Shown here: piece by piece, positions 9,721 to 22,014 of the stretch
Numbering within the stretch: the first letter of the stretch is position 1
How the letters are laid out: each line of letters opens with the position of its first letter
NCBI RefSeq assembly: GCF_052857255.1
Contig: NC_135498.1
Span: forward strand, 88,280,757 to 88,344,756
Reading direction: 5' to 3'
From: Amblyomma americanum
Taxonomy: Eukaryota; Arthropoda; Arachnida; Ixodida; Ixodidae
Length of the DNA stretch: 64,000 nt
Notes under the pieces: model-generated
What the model was told of the DNA's origin: nothing
The model's database searches: none
What the model saw: the letters and a program-made list of their open reading frames with translations, nothing else
Position numbers and translations under genes: made by a program

Positions 9721-11380
9721 AGGACGAATTTGGCTGCGTTTTTTTACGACAACGGATCAGACCCGCGAGCCCTCTCTTTTTCGGCGTGGTGCGGCTGCAG
9801 TTAGCTGTGCTTGGGGTGAACCCACGCGAGTGTCTTTTGCCGCTTGCGGAAGGGCCGTTTATTACCGGGCAGCGTCAGGCGGCAGTAAGTTTTCCTGGGT
9901 AGAGCATCAGTGCCGAAGCAGATTAGCGGGAACTACCAGGTTCCTCTGGGCAGGAACCTTGGGTTCCTGGTGTCAGCAGCGCCACGTGAATTCAATCTCC
10001 TTATTGAATCCACCCGGGCGTGAAGAAAGCTAGGTTTGTTGATATCAGTCAATGTATTAATAAATGCAAAACTTCCCCGTGTTGTAGAAGTGTCTTAAGC
10101 TTCTACCAGAGTCATTAAATGACTCTGCTTGTAGTCTACTCTTAAAGTGATTGAAACTTTCGGTAGGATAGTTGTTAGCGATTGGAGTCTGTACATTCAC
10201 CCCTCATTGGATGTTCCTGTCGTGCCTCATGTGTCCTGCATTCTTGCTATCAGAGTGTCACTTCGGGCGCCTACAAAACTTGAGTTTCTGGAAGCGAATG
10301 AGCAATAACACCATAGTCCTTCGCGACCTAACCTAACTAAGGAGAGTAAAGTAGTTATCGCACATTCGTATCTGTCAAACAGTGTTAAGTCGCATTGCCT
10401 TCAAAACTTCTCCCAGGAAAGGAATTCCAGGTGGCGCACTGTTTTCTTTTTTCAGCACCTCAACCAAGACAAGATCTTTGGTGGCTGAGCGTATCGGAGC
10501 GCAGCGTGTGTTCATAGTGCTGGAGGTCTTCTGTGCTGCGTAAATGCAGTTATTAAGCACCAGACGCAATGTGCGACCAACTCGGGTCATGTCTTCTTCA
10601 GTCTGGCACGCTTGCAGGCGGACCACAATGCGCAGTCCTTGTCAGACCTCACTCGAGAACCGCGCTTCAGATGCCTACATTTTTAAGCATTTCGCAGTGT
10701 ATGCAGTGATCTGTGAAGGCAGTGGCTCTTTTTGACAGCGGGCAATATTTACCGTCTTCAGAGTGAACAGTATGAGTGTGTTTTGATACCAGAGTTGCAG
10801 CTGGACGCGCAGGTTTTAGTGCTGAGCGAAATTTCATCCAGGAGTAGGACTTTGCGCAGTCCGTTTACCTTATAGCTTTATAGTTTTCATCAAGTAGCAC
10901 TTGCTTCTGAAACAGGACCTCTCCTCTGGTGGCGGACTTATAATCTGCGTAAAGTTTTTCGCATGCGGTGAAACCGAACTTCAGTCGTCATCTGTGAATC
11001 TCCAGCCGCTCTTCTAAGTGCTCAAGAGTATGTAAGGGGCTATGCCTCCAAGACCTTACTAAGCACGAAGGAGATGGCAGTTTGTATGGCGTCTGTCCTA
11101 ATACGCCGACCGGGATTTGGTTAAAGCCTTTTCTGTGGTCTACTCTTCCAACCTAGCGCAGTCTTAACAAACAGCCTTCATCATTGGTCACGTCAAGCCT
11201 CTCTGATGGCGGTACTGGAGTTCTGGATGTCCTAAGCATCCCACTGGCGGCGCCGTGCGACCTCCTGCATCTGTTGTGCGCGCCATCCACTGTTTGCATC
11301 ACGTGTCTGCAGTGTTTGCAAAGACGGGGTTGCGTTCTCCCGAAGGTTGCGTTCACCCGGAAGGTTAAGGGTTTGGCGTA
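9721..11380. other. No supported gene
   Basis: Unremarkable intergenic sequence with small hairpins (for example AGAGTCATTAAATGACTCT near 10112). I see nothing protein-like. Confidence 0.3.
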
Positions 11381-12430
11381 ACCAGCGGCGCGATTAGCGC
11401 CGCCGCCAAAGGACACCCATGAGTCACCGCACCGCGAGGCCACGCTTCTGCTCGCGCGAACGCGGCGACTCGGCTCCCGGCAGCACCACCGCTCGCATCG
11501 ATCGCGCGTGGCCCGGAGGTATACGAAGGCGAGACTTTTGACCGCCGCTCCGCAACCTGCGCTACAGGCAGCTACTCCGCGCGCAGGACCGTTAATCCCT
11601 CGCAGTCGTGTGTCAGCTGCAGTGCAGTGGGGGAGCCTGCGGCAATGTCCTTACCTGCTCTGCAGCCTATAACAGACCCACCTGAACACACACAAGTGAA
11701 ACAAGTGCAATAAGCGATTCTAAACGAAATCTACGGCGGACGTGCCGGCCAAAGGCTGACAAGACGTCCGGCGGGGCTCCGATCCCCGAGATAGGTCGTG
11801 AGGCACTTCGTTGAGCATCTGTTGGCGGCAGGCTGTGGCTCTCCCCGTACTGCACGCAACAGCGTCGAACGCGGCCCGCGTGTATGTGTGTGCGCCGAAG
11901 AAGGCCGTCGGCGGCGGACCCGTTAGGCGCGCTCTTTCCCCTCGCTGTGGTGACGCAAGGAGCGGCCCGGCGGCGCACTTTCGCTTTCGCCAAGGCCGGC
12001 AGCGGGTTGAACGGTCGCCATGCGGGCCACCGGGCCGCTCGGGGCGAAGCGAGGGGCCGGCGCCGCGGCTGCCCGGGGACGCTGACATTGGGGCTGGGGA
12101 TTTTCGTCTCTCGCGCTTCCATCTCGATTGGGTCGCCGTGTGGAGGAGCTATATATTCAGTCGGTTGATATGCAGGCGCCAGGAAGGAGGACGAAGCCGC
12201 GATTATGGAGGGGGCGATGGGGGCACGGCGAACCCTTTCCTGCCATCGGCGCTGATGTCCCGCGGACATCACTCTGCGCGCGCTGCTAATCTCCCTGCTC
12301 TCCTTGAGCGGCTTGCGTGGAGTGGGCTGATGGCCGGGCGCCCATGTCACGCTGCGCCATCTGCGTACCTGGCTTTTCTGGGCGAAATAGCGGTTGCTTC
12401 TGAAAAAGCCGTCCTGATTGGCATGGCCTA
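11381..12430. other. CpG-rich block with a candidate minus-strand promoter/first exon
   Basis: GC-rich. On the minus strand, GAATATATAG at about 12150-12159 could be a TATA element. The same strand is open for 227 codons (11667-12350) and is followed by splice-donor-like GCAG|GTAAGG near 11655 and TCAG|GTGGGT near 11684. No domain is recognisable in the frame. The promoter/first-exon reading is inference only. Confidence 0.25.
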
Positions 12431-15400
12431 ATGAGGGCGCAGTCCTTGGTGCGAGTAAGGGCGCTGCAGAGTCACCGCTTGACGTTATCTTATTTCGGCT
12501 CCTTGTTGATCGCTTTCAGTGTTGTTTCGCGCACCTTTTCGTGGTCTACTGTGGGACAGAGGATAGCAGCTCGTTTAGCTGACACTTTTTCACTTTGGTA
12601 TCTGCATACCGCACTTTCGATCGTGACAATGCAATATTACCGGGGTGTCGAATTTGAGGCGGAACCTTGCTCTGACTTGTCATGTGGTCGAGCACTATGT
12701 GGTCGAGCACTACTGGTCGAGCACCTTCGCTTTCGCGCGGACCAGCGAATCGCGAGACCTTTCTCGCATCTTACAGCAAAGCCGAAACTGAGCACTGATT
12801 TTGTTCCTGGATAAAGAGTCATGCTTTTAAAGTCACTGCCCGCTCTATCACGGAGGTCGTAGGCGGGCCTCGGCCACGTATAGTCACTGCCTTTTTTTCC
12901 CCGCTATTTTAGGCTCTCGATGAGCGTATGAGGTCACTGTCATTGTAAACGAAACTCAAGCTTGACTTCATAACGTCATTTTCACGTTTCTTATGTGTCG
13001 TTGCGATTCGCTGTGCCAAGCAGCACCGTGGGCGCGTTTGAATGAGGAGCTCCGGACATTTAGAATCAACGACACAGCTTGTAAATGGAAACAAAAGCAA
13101 GCGCCTCTTTTAATACACGGAAGAGTATTTCTTATTTCTGCCGCAGAATACTAACGCCTGCTAGCGCCAAATAGAATTCGTGCTAACGCGCGCTCAGACT
13201 CATTCGAAATGGCATGTATTCGGACTCACAGAACTACCCACCCTTACAGACTGAGACGTGGACTCAGCCGGACTCGGTGAGACCCATACCCAGGTCCATT
13301 CGTGCTCAGACTCGCCCAGTGTAAGCACTGATAACCGTGGGCGTACATGGGATCGGAAGGGGCCGCTACCAGTCAAGGACTGCCAGTCAGCCTCTAACCA
13401 CGGACGTGACACTCCCCGTCTTCCAGGCCTCCGTGCCGGGGGCGGGAAGAAACGTATTTTCTTGTGGAAATTAAACTTGTTCAATCAATCCCCTCAGATG
13501 TTCAGTCGTGCAATATGAGAGGGTACAATGTTTAAGCACTGAGTTAATGATTACTCCATAATAATTGTGACACTCACAGTTTTCTTCTGTTTTCTAACTT
13601 GTTTTCCTCTTGGTGTACAAGATCCAGAAGTCGTCCTCAAATTTAGTGGACCAGTTAATCATAAAATTCGCAATTTTGAGCAAAATGTTTTTCTCCTCTC
13701 GTATTCATCACTACTGTATACGGTCTGGGAGTCACCCACAGTCGCACTTACTCGGAATCGGCGTCGCTTGTTGGAAACTAACGTGGATTAAGACGTGCGC
13801 ATGCATGAAATGAGACACAGCCTTTCTAAGAAAAGTCAAACACGCTCAGGCTCGCGTGCGAATCGGAGCGATTGGACGCGAGAGTGGACATGCATTTGTT
13901 CAGGTCTTTGTAGCGCGTCGCTGAAACTCCGCGACCCGCTGTGGATCTGCAAGAACCAGCAAAGCAGTAAAGTTTCTGGAGAGAAATTCGCTTGCACCAC
14001 CCGTGTTCTCCTTGAAAGACTGGACACAACATCGCAGCGATTCTAAAAACAGAGACGTTTCAGGCAATACAATGGTTAGTTCGCAAGGCCTCCACCGAGG
14101 CAGTTTGCGTTGCCCTTCACCCATCAGGCCTGCAGCGCCATTCTTCGTAATAAACTTGTGACTGACTTACTGACTGACTTTCTGAGCAACCTAACCTATG
14201 CTTGTCAGAGGTGTACTTCGGCTCGCAGTGTCCTCCGCTGCCCCGTTTAAATTAACTGCTGGCAAGCGACGCAACGTTACTTCCCGTTAATACATTCGTT
14301 ACCAGCTTGTGTATGAGGGCGCCTATAGAGTAGTAATACGCGCGGCTGTGGGTTCCGATTGCCGAGATCCCCAGGTGCGGTGTCGCCAAGCTTCCAGCGC
14401 ACATTAGTTGCGAGTGGCGGTGCTGAATCGGAATTGAGGGGGCGAGGGGAGAGGCCGAAGAAGGTTACCGGGCGGGTGCACAGTTGTTGCGGGGGCAACG
14501 GGAGCGTGGGAGAGGAGGTCCACTTGCCGCTGTCGCATTTCAAAGTTACTCCAGCGGGCATGGCTGAGAGGATTCGCGCGGAGCTGGGGCATTTCGTTTG
14601 CCTCCTTCACTGACCAGTCTGCACGCTGGCAGTGCCATCTCCCTGATGAGAATCTTCGCGGTTGAGTTGGTCGTTCTTCTCGAGCGGCCCTGACATGTTC
14701 GTCGACTCGAATGGTGCGTTTGGGGCGCCATTAGGGCTTTCTGCTGCGTCCTATATCACGCTTGTAAACAGTCGTAGTCTACAAACCCGAATGAGCTTCA
14801 GGTCGTTGGGAACGTATTTCCAGGCCGTTGCTTCTCGTGCGAGACTTAACTGCCATTTAGGTGAGGGCATTGTTAGACCGTGTTTTGCCGCCCTTCCCCA
14901 CAAAAAAATAAAAAAATGAGGGGTATTGTTCTGTACGGCCATCTTTCTCAGCTGCATGGTCCATGCTCCACGTGGACATCGTTGGATGTGCCAGGTTCAG
15001 GCTACCAGATAGCGAAGAGTCAGCCGGCTTCATGAACTTTGGCGCAAGTTGTTGTGACTGAAGGAAGGATGGAGAGGAAATTGCACGGGCCCGCCCACTG
15101 GCTCGAACTCACCGGTGATCGTGCTTGCTTGAAACTATCGCGTAGGTGACGGTGAACTTGAACACTCGGACTTCGTGAATATTCTTTGTGTTCCTGGGAA
15201 TCTGGGAATCCGCACCAATGAGAAGCCGATCTACTTCTCAAGCCTTGACAGTCTTCGCTAACTATCCTGGTCGCCTGGTGTACACAGCCGGCGAGAAGAC
15301 ATTGGACTTTGTAGGCCATGAGCTATCTCCGTCGTATGAGCTGTTGTGATCCTGTGGTAACCGCATTTTTTCACTTTGAAACCAAACTTGGCCACTAACC

Positions 15401-16096
15401 ACCATTGGTACAACGCCGCTCTCGGAACTCGACGACGGCCGCTCCAGGTGCCCATGTACCGCCACAGCGAAAGAGAGGGGGGTGGCCAAGCAGCCGCAGG
15501 GGAAACAGCAACAGCGTCGGCCAGGTGATGTGCGTGCGGTCGTCGACCCCGGCGCGCAGGCCGGGAGTGGGTCATGGCTCCAAAGGAGTAGCGGCGGGCA
15601 CCCCTTCCGGTGGCCAGGAAATCCCGGCCTTCCTCGCCCGAGCCTCGTTCCACTTGCGCGACGCCGCTGCTTCGGCGTTTTCTCCCGCGTCGACGACGGC
15701 CGGCCGAGGTCAACGAACCTTCGGGCGCGCTGTGGCCGGCCGCCGATACCGCGTAGCGTGCCCTACAGCGCGCACTTGCGTCGCGGGAGGGGGCGCTATG
15801 GCCAGCGCGTGTGCGCTCGCTTTGCGCGGTGAAATACGTCGGGCAGAGCACTGCTTGCTGTGCAAATACAAAACGCCGTCACAGATGCGACTTGTTAATC
15901 CTCTATAGTTCATTTAAACCAAAAATCTTATGTGAAGGAATTTTCTCCCGAATTCGTCCGGAAAGAGCTACTTCAACTCTCGTTGAGGCTAGTTGGTAAT
16001 CGTGCAGGTCGATTGCGCGGCGTAAATATAGGCGCCCGTCCCTGTGGCTTTATGTCTCTCGTCTCCTGTGTTAGGCGCCCGTCATTTTTGCACTAC
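12431..16096. other. No supported gene; one CpG-rich patch
   Basis: Mixed intergenic DNA. 15400-15850 is CpG-rich and open on both strands without recognisable protein. There are short A/T-rich stretches and simple repeats such as CTGACTTACTGACTGAC near 14161. Confidence 0.3.
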
Positions 16097-16345
16097 GAGG
16101 CCGCCGCGGTGGCTGAGTGTTTATGGCGCTCGGCTGCTGGCCCGAAAGAAGCGCGTTCGATCCCGGCCGCTGCAGTAGAATTTCGATGGAGGCGAAACTT
16201 TAGAGGCCCCTCTACTGTGCGATCTCAGTGCACGTTCAAGAACCCCAGGTGGTCGAAATTTCCGGAGCCCTCCACTACGGCGTCGCTTATAGCCTGAGTC
16301 GCTTTGGGACGTTAAACCCCCATAAACCAAGCCAAACCTTTTGCT
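16097..16345 (+). mobile_element. tRNA-headed SINE, second family (tail GGGACGTTAAACCCC)
   Basis: The head CCGCCGCGGTGGCTGAGTG is an A-box-like tRNA sequence. A degenerate B-box region (GCGTTCGATCCC) follows, then a body shared in part with the Ruka-type SINEs (GTGCGATCTCAGTGCACG, CCCAGGTGGTCGAAAT). The 3' end differs: GAGTCGCTTTGGGACGTTAA then CCCCCATAAACCAAGCCAAA. A second copy lies reversed at 51975-52217. It therefore looks like a sister family that swapped its 3' tail. Confidence 0.8.
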
Positions 16346-17279
16346 CTGTGTCTCCCCTCCTGCTGTGTTTCGCGCCGCACAGTCAACATGTTCGTTTAAC
16401 AGACCACGAATAAGTGGGGCGCACCTATTAATTACGCACGAATGGTTTCAAATGTACTTAACAAAAAGCTGTTTTGTTTTTTCAAAGCAACAGTGAGGCC
16501 GTTGTTTGGCAGCAATTACGGAGAAACACACCTTAGTTTACCACACCGTTGCTTTCGCATTCAAAATAATAACGAATGTCCGTTTTGCGGAAAATGCCCT
16601 AACCTATACGACACTAACCGGGAATGCCCACACAATACGGCAGTCCCACCCCGATCCTACCCTTTCCAAATGGGAGGCCGTGCTGCTCTGCTCTGCCGGA
16701 CGAACGGTGACGGCAGGTTCTTCGACTTGAAATGATTTCGATTTCAGTAAAGTTTACTGCTATTACTACTAGTAGTACTGCTAACCGACACACTACAAAG
16801 GTCAAAAGAGAGCACAAACTTCTTAAAGTGATTCTGAGTGACAAGCTAAAAAGTTCCCAGACTACTGAAAGTTTTATCCCATTGAGTAAAGCTGAAATTT
16901 GGGTGAGTTGGTAAGCATTCATGGTGGGTGAACAGCGCAACAGAGGCGGGACTAAGGCAAGACAAGCGCTGACTAGCAACTGAGTTTATTGAAGAACGAA
17001 AAGTGATAATATATAGTGAACGTAAACAATAAAGTCCATCCATCATGGGATTTGACAAATCCAGCTCAGCTTTGACAGATAAACGCAGCCTGCTAAACAA
17101 CCTCATATCTCGCAATGACTACCGGTCAGTTGCGTATGAATGCGCCTCAAGTAGCACTAGAGATGCTGTATCTAGTTTAGGATTTTGGGGTTCGTGTAAC
17201 TACGGGCTCATTTCGGATAAGTTCCTCACAATACCACTGCGTGCAGATTGACTGTTGGTTCTCGCACAAGTATAACGTA

Positions 17280-18470
17280 CGCTGTAAATTTTACCTCACT
17301 GGAACACCGTCTAATAACCTTGTGATCGGCAAATATGAACATCACATCGTCATTTTTCTCAGTGCGGCAATACTTAACTCCACCATTCTTCATTAGAGTT
17401 AATGAAGGTAAACACGCTTAAAGAGACATCCGTGAATTCTATGGACGACTTGATTGTTCATTGGAAAATATTGTTTCTTGGAGGAACAAAGCATCCCTGG
17501 CATCGCCTGCCCGTCAGGACGGTTGAGTAAGTATGTGACTATAGGGCGTCAGCTCTTGCGACCATAGGCGTGCGCAGTGACAAGCAATGTAAAAAGACTT
17601 ACTGGAACCATGCCAATCCTTGTACGCAAGTATCTGATATAATCCTTTCTTTCATGAGCATCAACGTTAACGACACTTTGTGGACAGTGCTCCAGGAACC
17701 TTCGTTACACTTTTTAGAATGGGCAACCTGCTTTGAGCATACATTGAGCCTTACATTTATTTTAACTTCTGAGGAATGTTAACGCCACTAAACCCCGCGA
17801 ATGTGGCGTTCTTTGGCTCCTACAATAGGGCCTCGAAAACCGCACATCGTTATTTAAGAATTGCACACGTTGCGGTGTGGTGCTAATCACAATTCTGAGG
17901 GAGAGTTCACGCGGAGCGCCCCCCAGGAAACTTTTTCTTAAAATTATATGCATTGTTTGGGTGCCCCAGACACTTTCAGGCTAATTATACGTTTTCACGG
18001 TTCGAAGGCTGTCGGTAGCGTGAATTTCGCCTGGAAAGAAGTTATTTTTTTTTGTAATACTGAAGACATACACAAGGTAATTGTCCATATCAAAAGTATA
18101 CCGTAGAGCGTCTGCCCTGTCAGCCAGAGAATTTGCCAAATACGCGTCACATTTAGCAAATTAAAATGATGATGCTAGTAATCACCCACATCCGAAGTTA
18201 TAAACATCTAAAGAGATGCCAGTGTACAACGCGAACAAGTAGCTGTGACATTCCTTGTGTGTGCATCGAGTTGGGGCTTAAGGCCGCCCCTCTTTTCCAG
18301 CTGCATACCTTTGCAGAAAGCAGGACGCCGGCACACGCGGAAACCGCTCCCCAGTATAAGCGAGAGCCCCGAGTACATACCGGGAACGAAAATTGTCGCT
18401 TGACGCACGGACCCCCCACCCCCTTACGACGTGGGCTATCGCCGGGAAGGCACCCACAGCTTCCCGCGGT
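17280..18470. other. No supported gene
   Basis: AT-rich intergenic DNA with only short frames and nothing recognisable. Confidence 0.3.
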
Positions 18471-18477
18471 GCCTCGT

Positions 18478-18660
18478 GAACAAAAGCGCATTCCCAGAAG
18501 GGCCGTGACGGACACCTGTCAGACAGACAGGCAGTACTCGCCAAGAATGTGGAAAGACAGGCGCAAGGGAACAAAAGCGCATTCCCAGGATGGCCGTGAC
18601 GGACACCTGTCATGGCGGACAGGCAAGACTCGCCAAGAATGTGGGAAAACAGGGGCGACC
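18478..18660. repeat. Two tandem copies of a 91-bp unit
   Basis: GAACAAAAGCGCATTCCCAG begins at 18478 and again at 18569. The units share GGCCGTGACGGACACCTGTC and ACTCGCCAAGAATGTGG with a handful of differences. No coding signal. Confidence 0.85.
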
Positions 18661-18711
18661 CTTAATCTGGTTTCCCGGAACGACAGACGAACCCCTTCAT
18701 GATTATTAGCT

Positions 18712-19618
18712 GTGTCCCGCCGTCGGTAGCGCGGCAGCATCGAGGGCGCTTTCGCCCCCTCCTCTGTTGCTGACGAACGACGCGGACCGATGGTGGGTGG
18801 CGGTATGCATGCCTGAGGCAAGGATTAGCTCCGAAGGGAGAGCCTGTGGATACTCTCACTTGAGAGAGAGTGGTGACGTTTTTGTTGTTTATTTAGTTTG
18901 TATTGTTAACAAGAATCTGGGTTCGAGGCTAAGCCCAACCCAAGGGGTTGTCCCCATCTCGCATGTTATTTTTCATTGGAGAATTGATGCTTTGGGCGGG
19001 CCACTGAAAATGACCGCCCTTAGTCCTTTGTTAATCAAGTGCTTAAAAGCGCATGTAAACGGATGCAGTCCAGCCCAGTCTGAGCTGGGGCTCCATGCTT
19101 AGCATGTAATGTGATGCTACTTAGGCACTAACCTGCCCGGTCGATGAGTAAAGTAGTGCAAAGTTTGTTCTTTTGTAAATTCAGTTCTGCTTTTTCCAGT
19201 TTAACTCTCTGTATATGTATGTTGTAAAATTATGCTCTGCTGTCATCATCTACAAGCTCGCCTCCTGTTCATCTTCCAAGCCGAACGACACTAGAGGAAG
19301 GGTTTGTGAACCATCCTCGAAGAAACGGACGACTATTGAAATTCTACTGCAAGCACGCTCAGGACGACATCGTTCGCCAAGAGGGCCTTCAGCGCCGAAG
19401 CCCGACGGCGTGCAGCTTCTGCCAGCAACCGCTCGAGCCCAACTCCGGAGCCACTCCATCGCCCCCATGAAGTCGTCGGCACGTAAGCTCGGACGCCCCA
19501 GCCTCTGATGTATAACCTTAATCATTTGTAATTATTGAATATACCTGTTTGTTTAAACTGAGCCATACGGTGTCTCTTTGCCTCTCCGTCCCGTGTGGAC
19601 CTGCGCATTATGGGGGTC
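18712..19618 (+). repeat. Possible solo LTR
   Basis: Starts TGTCCCGCCGTCGG and runs to CTGCGCATTATGGGGGTCAT. The 3' part has the composition common in U5 regions of arthropod LTRs (TTTGCCTCTCCGTCCCGTGT), followed by TGGGGGTCAT where a primer-binding site might start. There is no second copy in the window and no terminal TG..CA pair that I can confirm. Weak call. Confidence 0.25.
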
Positions 19619-19796
19619 ATCACATAGCCTAAGGTTTGTACATACAAAGGTTGCTGCAGCCCGCTCAGCACACGAGTGTATCAGACAATAGATTAGACGA
19701 TAGGCGAGGCGATAGATGGCGCTACTTTGCTAAGATAACTGAGCGCGTTTCGGTTCACTCAACTGTAATAATAATAGCTTTTATTTCTTAATTGGT

Positions 19797-20078
19797 AATT
19801 GGTTTTTTTGGGGGAAAAGGAAATGACGCAGTATCTGTCTCATATATCGTTGGACACCTGAACCGCGCCATAAGGGAAGGGATAAAGGTGAAGTGAAAGA
19901 AGGAAGAAAGAGGTGCCGTAGTGGAGGGCTCCGGAATAATTTCGACCACCTGGGGATCTTTAACGTGCACTGACATCGCACAGCACACGGGCGCCTTAGC
20001 CTTTTTCCTCCATAAAAACGCAGCCGCCGCGGTCGGGTTCGAACCCGGGAACTCCGGATCAGTAGCTGAGTACTCAAC
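19797..20078 (-). mobile_element. Ruka-type SINE copy
   Basis: tRNA-derived SINE of the type I recognise as Ruka from ixodid ticks. In transcript direction it has a tRNA-like head with B box GGGTTCGAACCCG, then GCGTTTTTATGGAGG, a body with CAGTGCACGTTAAAGATCCC and CAGGTGGTCGAAATTATTCC, a pyrimidine-rich section, and a 3' end CAGATACTGCGTCATTTCC running into an (ATT)n/A-T tail. These elements are copied by Pol III transcription and another element's reverse transcriptase. The A box is degenerate here. Confidence 0.92.
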
Positions 20079-20399
20079 TGTAGGGCACCGCAGTTTCCGT
20101 TTCAGCTGCGTCTGGCTACTTCGCCTAGCGGCAAAAAGGAGATATTAGATGATAGCAGATAAAAACATGATTTGTGATCACTCCCATCAGCGCAATGAAC
20201 TATCTGAGTCTTTGAACGCTTCACACAGCAGCAGTTCGAATCCTCTTATAGTCTAAAGTTTCACTTCACATCTTACACTAATTAAGACTACACAGATCAT
20301 ATACAATTTTACCTGAGTGTGTGCCACTTTTTTGTTGTATACTGAGATGCTATTCAGCCAAACCCGCTGTTTAAAAAAGCCACGAGAAGAGCAGGAAAA

Positions 20400-20655
20400 A
20401 AATGCTGCTGGTTTAGCTCTGGTTAACCCTGGTCGGAATCGAAAAGCTGCATCTCCCTGGCTACGTTTGTGATCGAGTGACTGGCGGTTTACATAGATAG
20501 CCATATTGACACATACAGTAGTAGGCATTTTTTTTTAATTTGTTAAACATCTTGCTTTCTTCGAAACGACGTTAAAGGCGCTCACACAAGACAGTATATA
20601 TTTATTATAGCTTTGGTGATATTTACAACTGTATTATTGCTAGTGTATGCGGATG
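20400..20655 (+). repeat. Segmental duplication block, left part (pair of 36208-36450)
   Basis: Matches 36208-36450 over essentially its whole length. Examples are GGTTAACCCTGGTCG, the CTCACACAAGACA block and TGATATTTACAACTGTATTA. The homology resumes after the mobile insertion at about 21705. It belongs to the 5' flank shared by pseudogene copies A and C. Confidence 0.8.
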
Positions 20656-20704
20656 ATGATGAATTAACATTTATTGGCCCTGAAATAAATCGGTTGTGCA
20701 CGCA

Positions 20705-21526
20705 CCCTTACAAAAAAATTGCAGTCTTTCTGCAGAAATCTTGTAGACCTTGATTCACCAAGGACGCAGAATATGTGAAGACTGGTGACAGACTTTCTGT
20801 CACCCTCTGTCACCTCCCAGCGGTCAATTGGAACACTCTTTCTGCAGAAAGTCTGCTGAGCCTGTGTAGTTTAACCTTAATTAGTGTTCTACTGATCAAA
20901 CAAGTTTTGGTAGATGCAAGCAGGCATGGTTTGTAACTAGCATCTGGCGTGAGACTGAGTGCAGAATAACCGTTATATATGACTTGCTTCCACACTGAAT
21001 TGACCGATAGTGCAACTGCTGCATTTAATGCAGATTACATAGCCACTACCTTATTTCAATTAATATTAATTGCTGTCGGTTGCAGGCACTCTCAGACTGT
21101 GTATCCGGCGGGAAAGTTTAAAAAGGCAAAACTAAGGATAAAATGTGTCTTGGTTCAGTATACATGCATGCATACATACTTAAACACATTAGTCTGCAGA
21201 ACAACTAGACCTAGTCTGCAGAAAATCTGCAGACTAGGTCTACATGAAGGTGTCTGGTGGGTGACTCATAGGTGACTGAAAGGTCAAACCGATTTAATCG
21301 TAATTATAAAATGTGTCATGGTTCAAAATATATAAATGTATATATATATACCTACGCATACACACTAGGCGCTCATATTAAAGACTAGTCTACTTGAAAT
21401 CCGCTCGGCGTCTACAGACATTCTGCAGACTAAGTCTACAGGAAGGTCGAATCTACAGGTAGGTGACAGGGGTGACTCGTGGGTGACTCATGTATGACTG
21501 AAAGGTCAAACCCATTTTTGTAAGGG
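20705..21526. mobile_element. Non-autonomous TIR element, ends CCCTTACAAAAA
   Basis: The left end is CCCTTACAAAAAAATTG; the right end is CATTTTTGTAAGGG, an inverted repeat of about 12 bp. Inside are two tandem copies of a roughly 200-bp module (about 21110-21290 and 21300-21515) with TGACTGAAAGGTCAAACC and CTGCAGACTA(G/A)GTCTAC. A perfect 35-bp palindrome at about 21208-21242 centres on CTGCAGAAAATCTGCAG. The duplicated block at 36208-36500 lacks the whole segment, so it behaves as an insertion. No transposase frame. Confidence 0.7.
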
Positions 21527-21704
21527 CAGGCACCAGACGGGGGGGTTCCCTAGTTACGGTACCCATATGTTTCCAGCAGCTCCTGGCCCCTGTCCGTCAG
21601 TGCGAGCTGAATCGGTAGGCCGGGCGGGGCTGGATGACAAGGTCTCCCATCGCTCAAGCGGTTGGGGATCGGGGGCGTTGGTGGGAAGGGGACGAGGAGG
21701 GGTC

Positions 21705-21762
21705 GATATGGAACCAAATCCGGTTATAAACGATGCGCGAACGCTGCAGATAAATTCAGAAT
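21705..21762 (+). repeat. Segmental duplication block, right part (pair of 36444-36500)
   Basis: ATATGGAACCAAATCCGGTT and the following GCAGATAAATTCAGA align to 36444-36500. This continues the copy A/copy C shared flank on the far side of the mobile insertion. A further match at about 22300-22340 (GAGACAGGCGTCATTTTCTT) pairs with 36885-36910. Confidence 0.7.
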
Positions 21763-21990
21763 AATAATAATAATTGGTTTTTGGTGGAATGGAAATGGCG
21801 CAGTATCTGTCTCATATATCGTTGGACACCTGAACCGCGCCGTAAGGGAAGGGATAAGGGAGGGAGTGAAAGAAGAAATGAACGAATAGATCCGTAGTGG
21901 AGGGCTCCGGAATAATTTCGACCACCTGGGGATCTTTAACGTGCACTGACATCGCACAGCACACGGGCGCCTTAGCGTTTTTCGTCCATA
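21763..21990 (-). mobile_element. Ruka-type SINE, 5'-truncated
   Basis: Complete from the (ATT)n 3' tail to the GCGTTTTTCGTCCATA region, but the tRNA head is missing. It lies head to head with the next copy, separated by about 25 bp, so the two form a long inverted repeat. Confidence 0.9.
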
Positions 21991-22014
21991 ATAAATTCAG
22001 AAAGCCGAATTGCC

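Noticed and set aside
15258..15908. Overlapping frames of 197 and 167 codons on opposite strands
   Set aside because: CpG-rich sequence; neither frame shows a domain or splice context.
16935..17280. Second Penelope-like 3' end (ACAAGCGCTGAC..AACTGAGTTTATT)
   Set aside because: The terminal pattern resembles that at about 41325-41345, but no RT or GIY-YIG residues can be read nearby; too weak to annotate.
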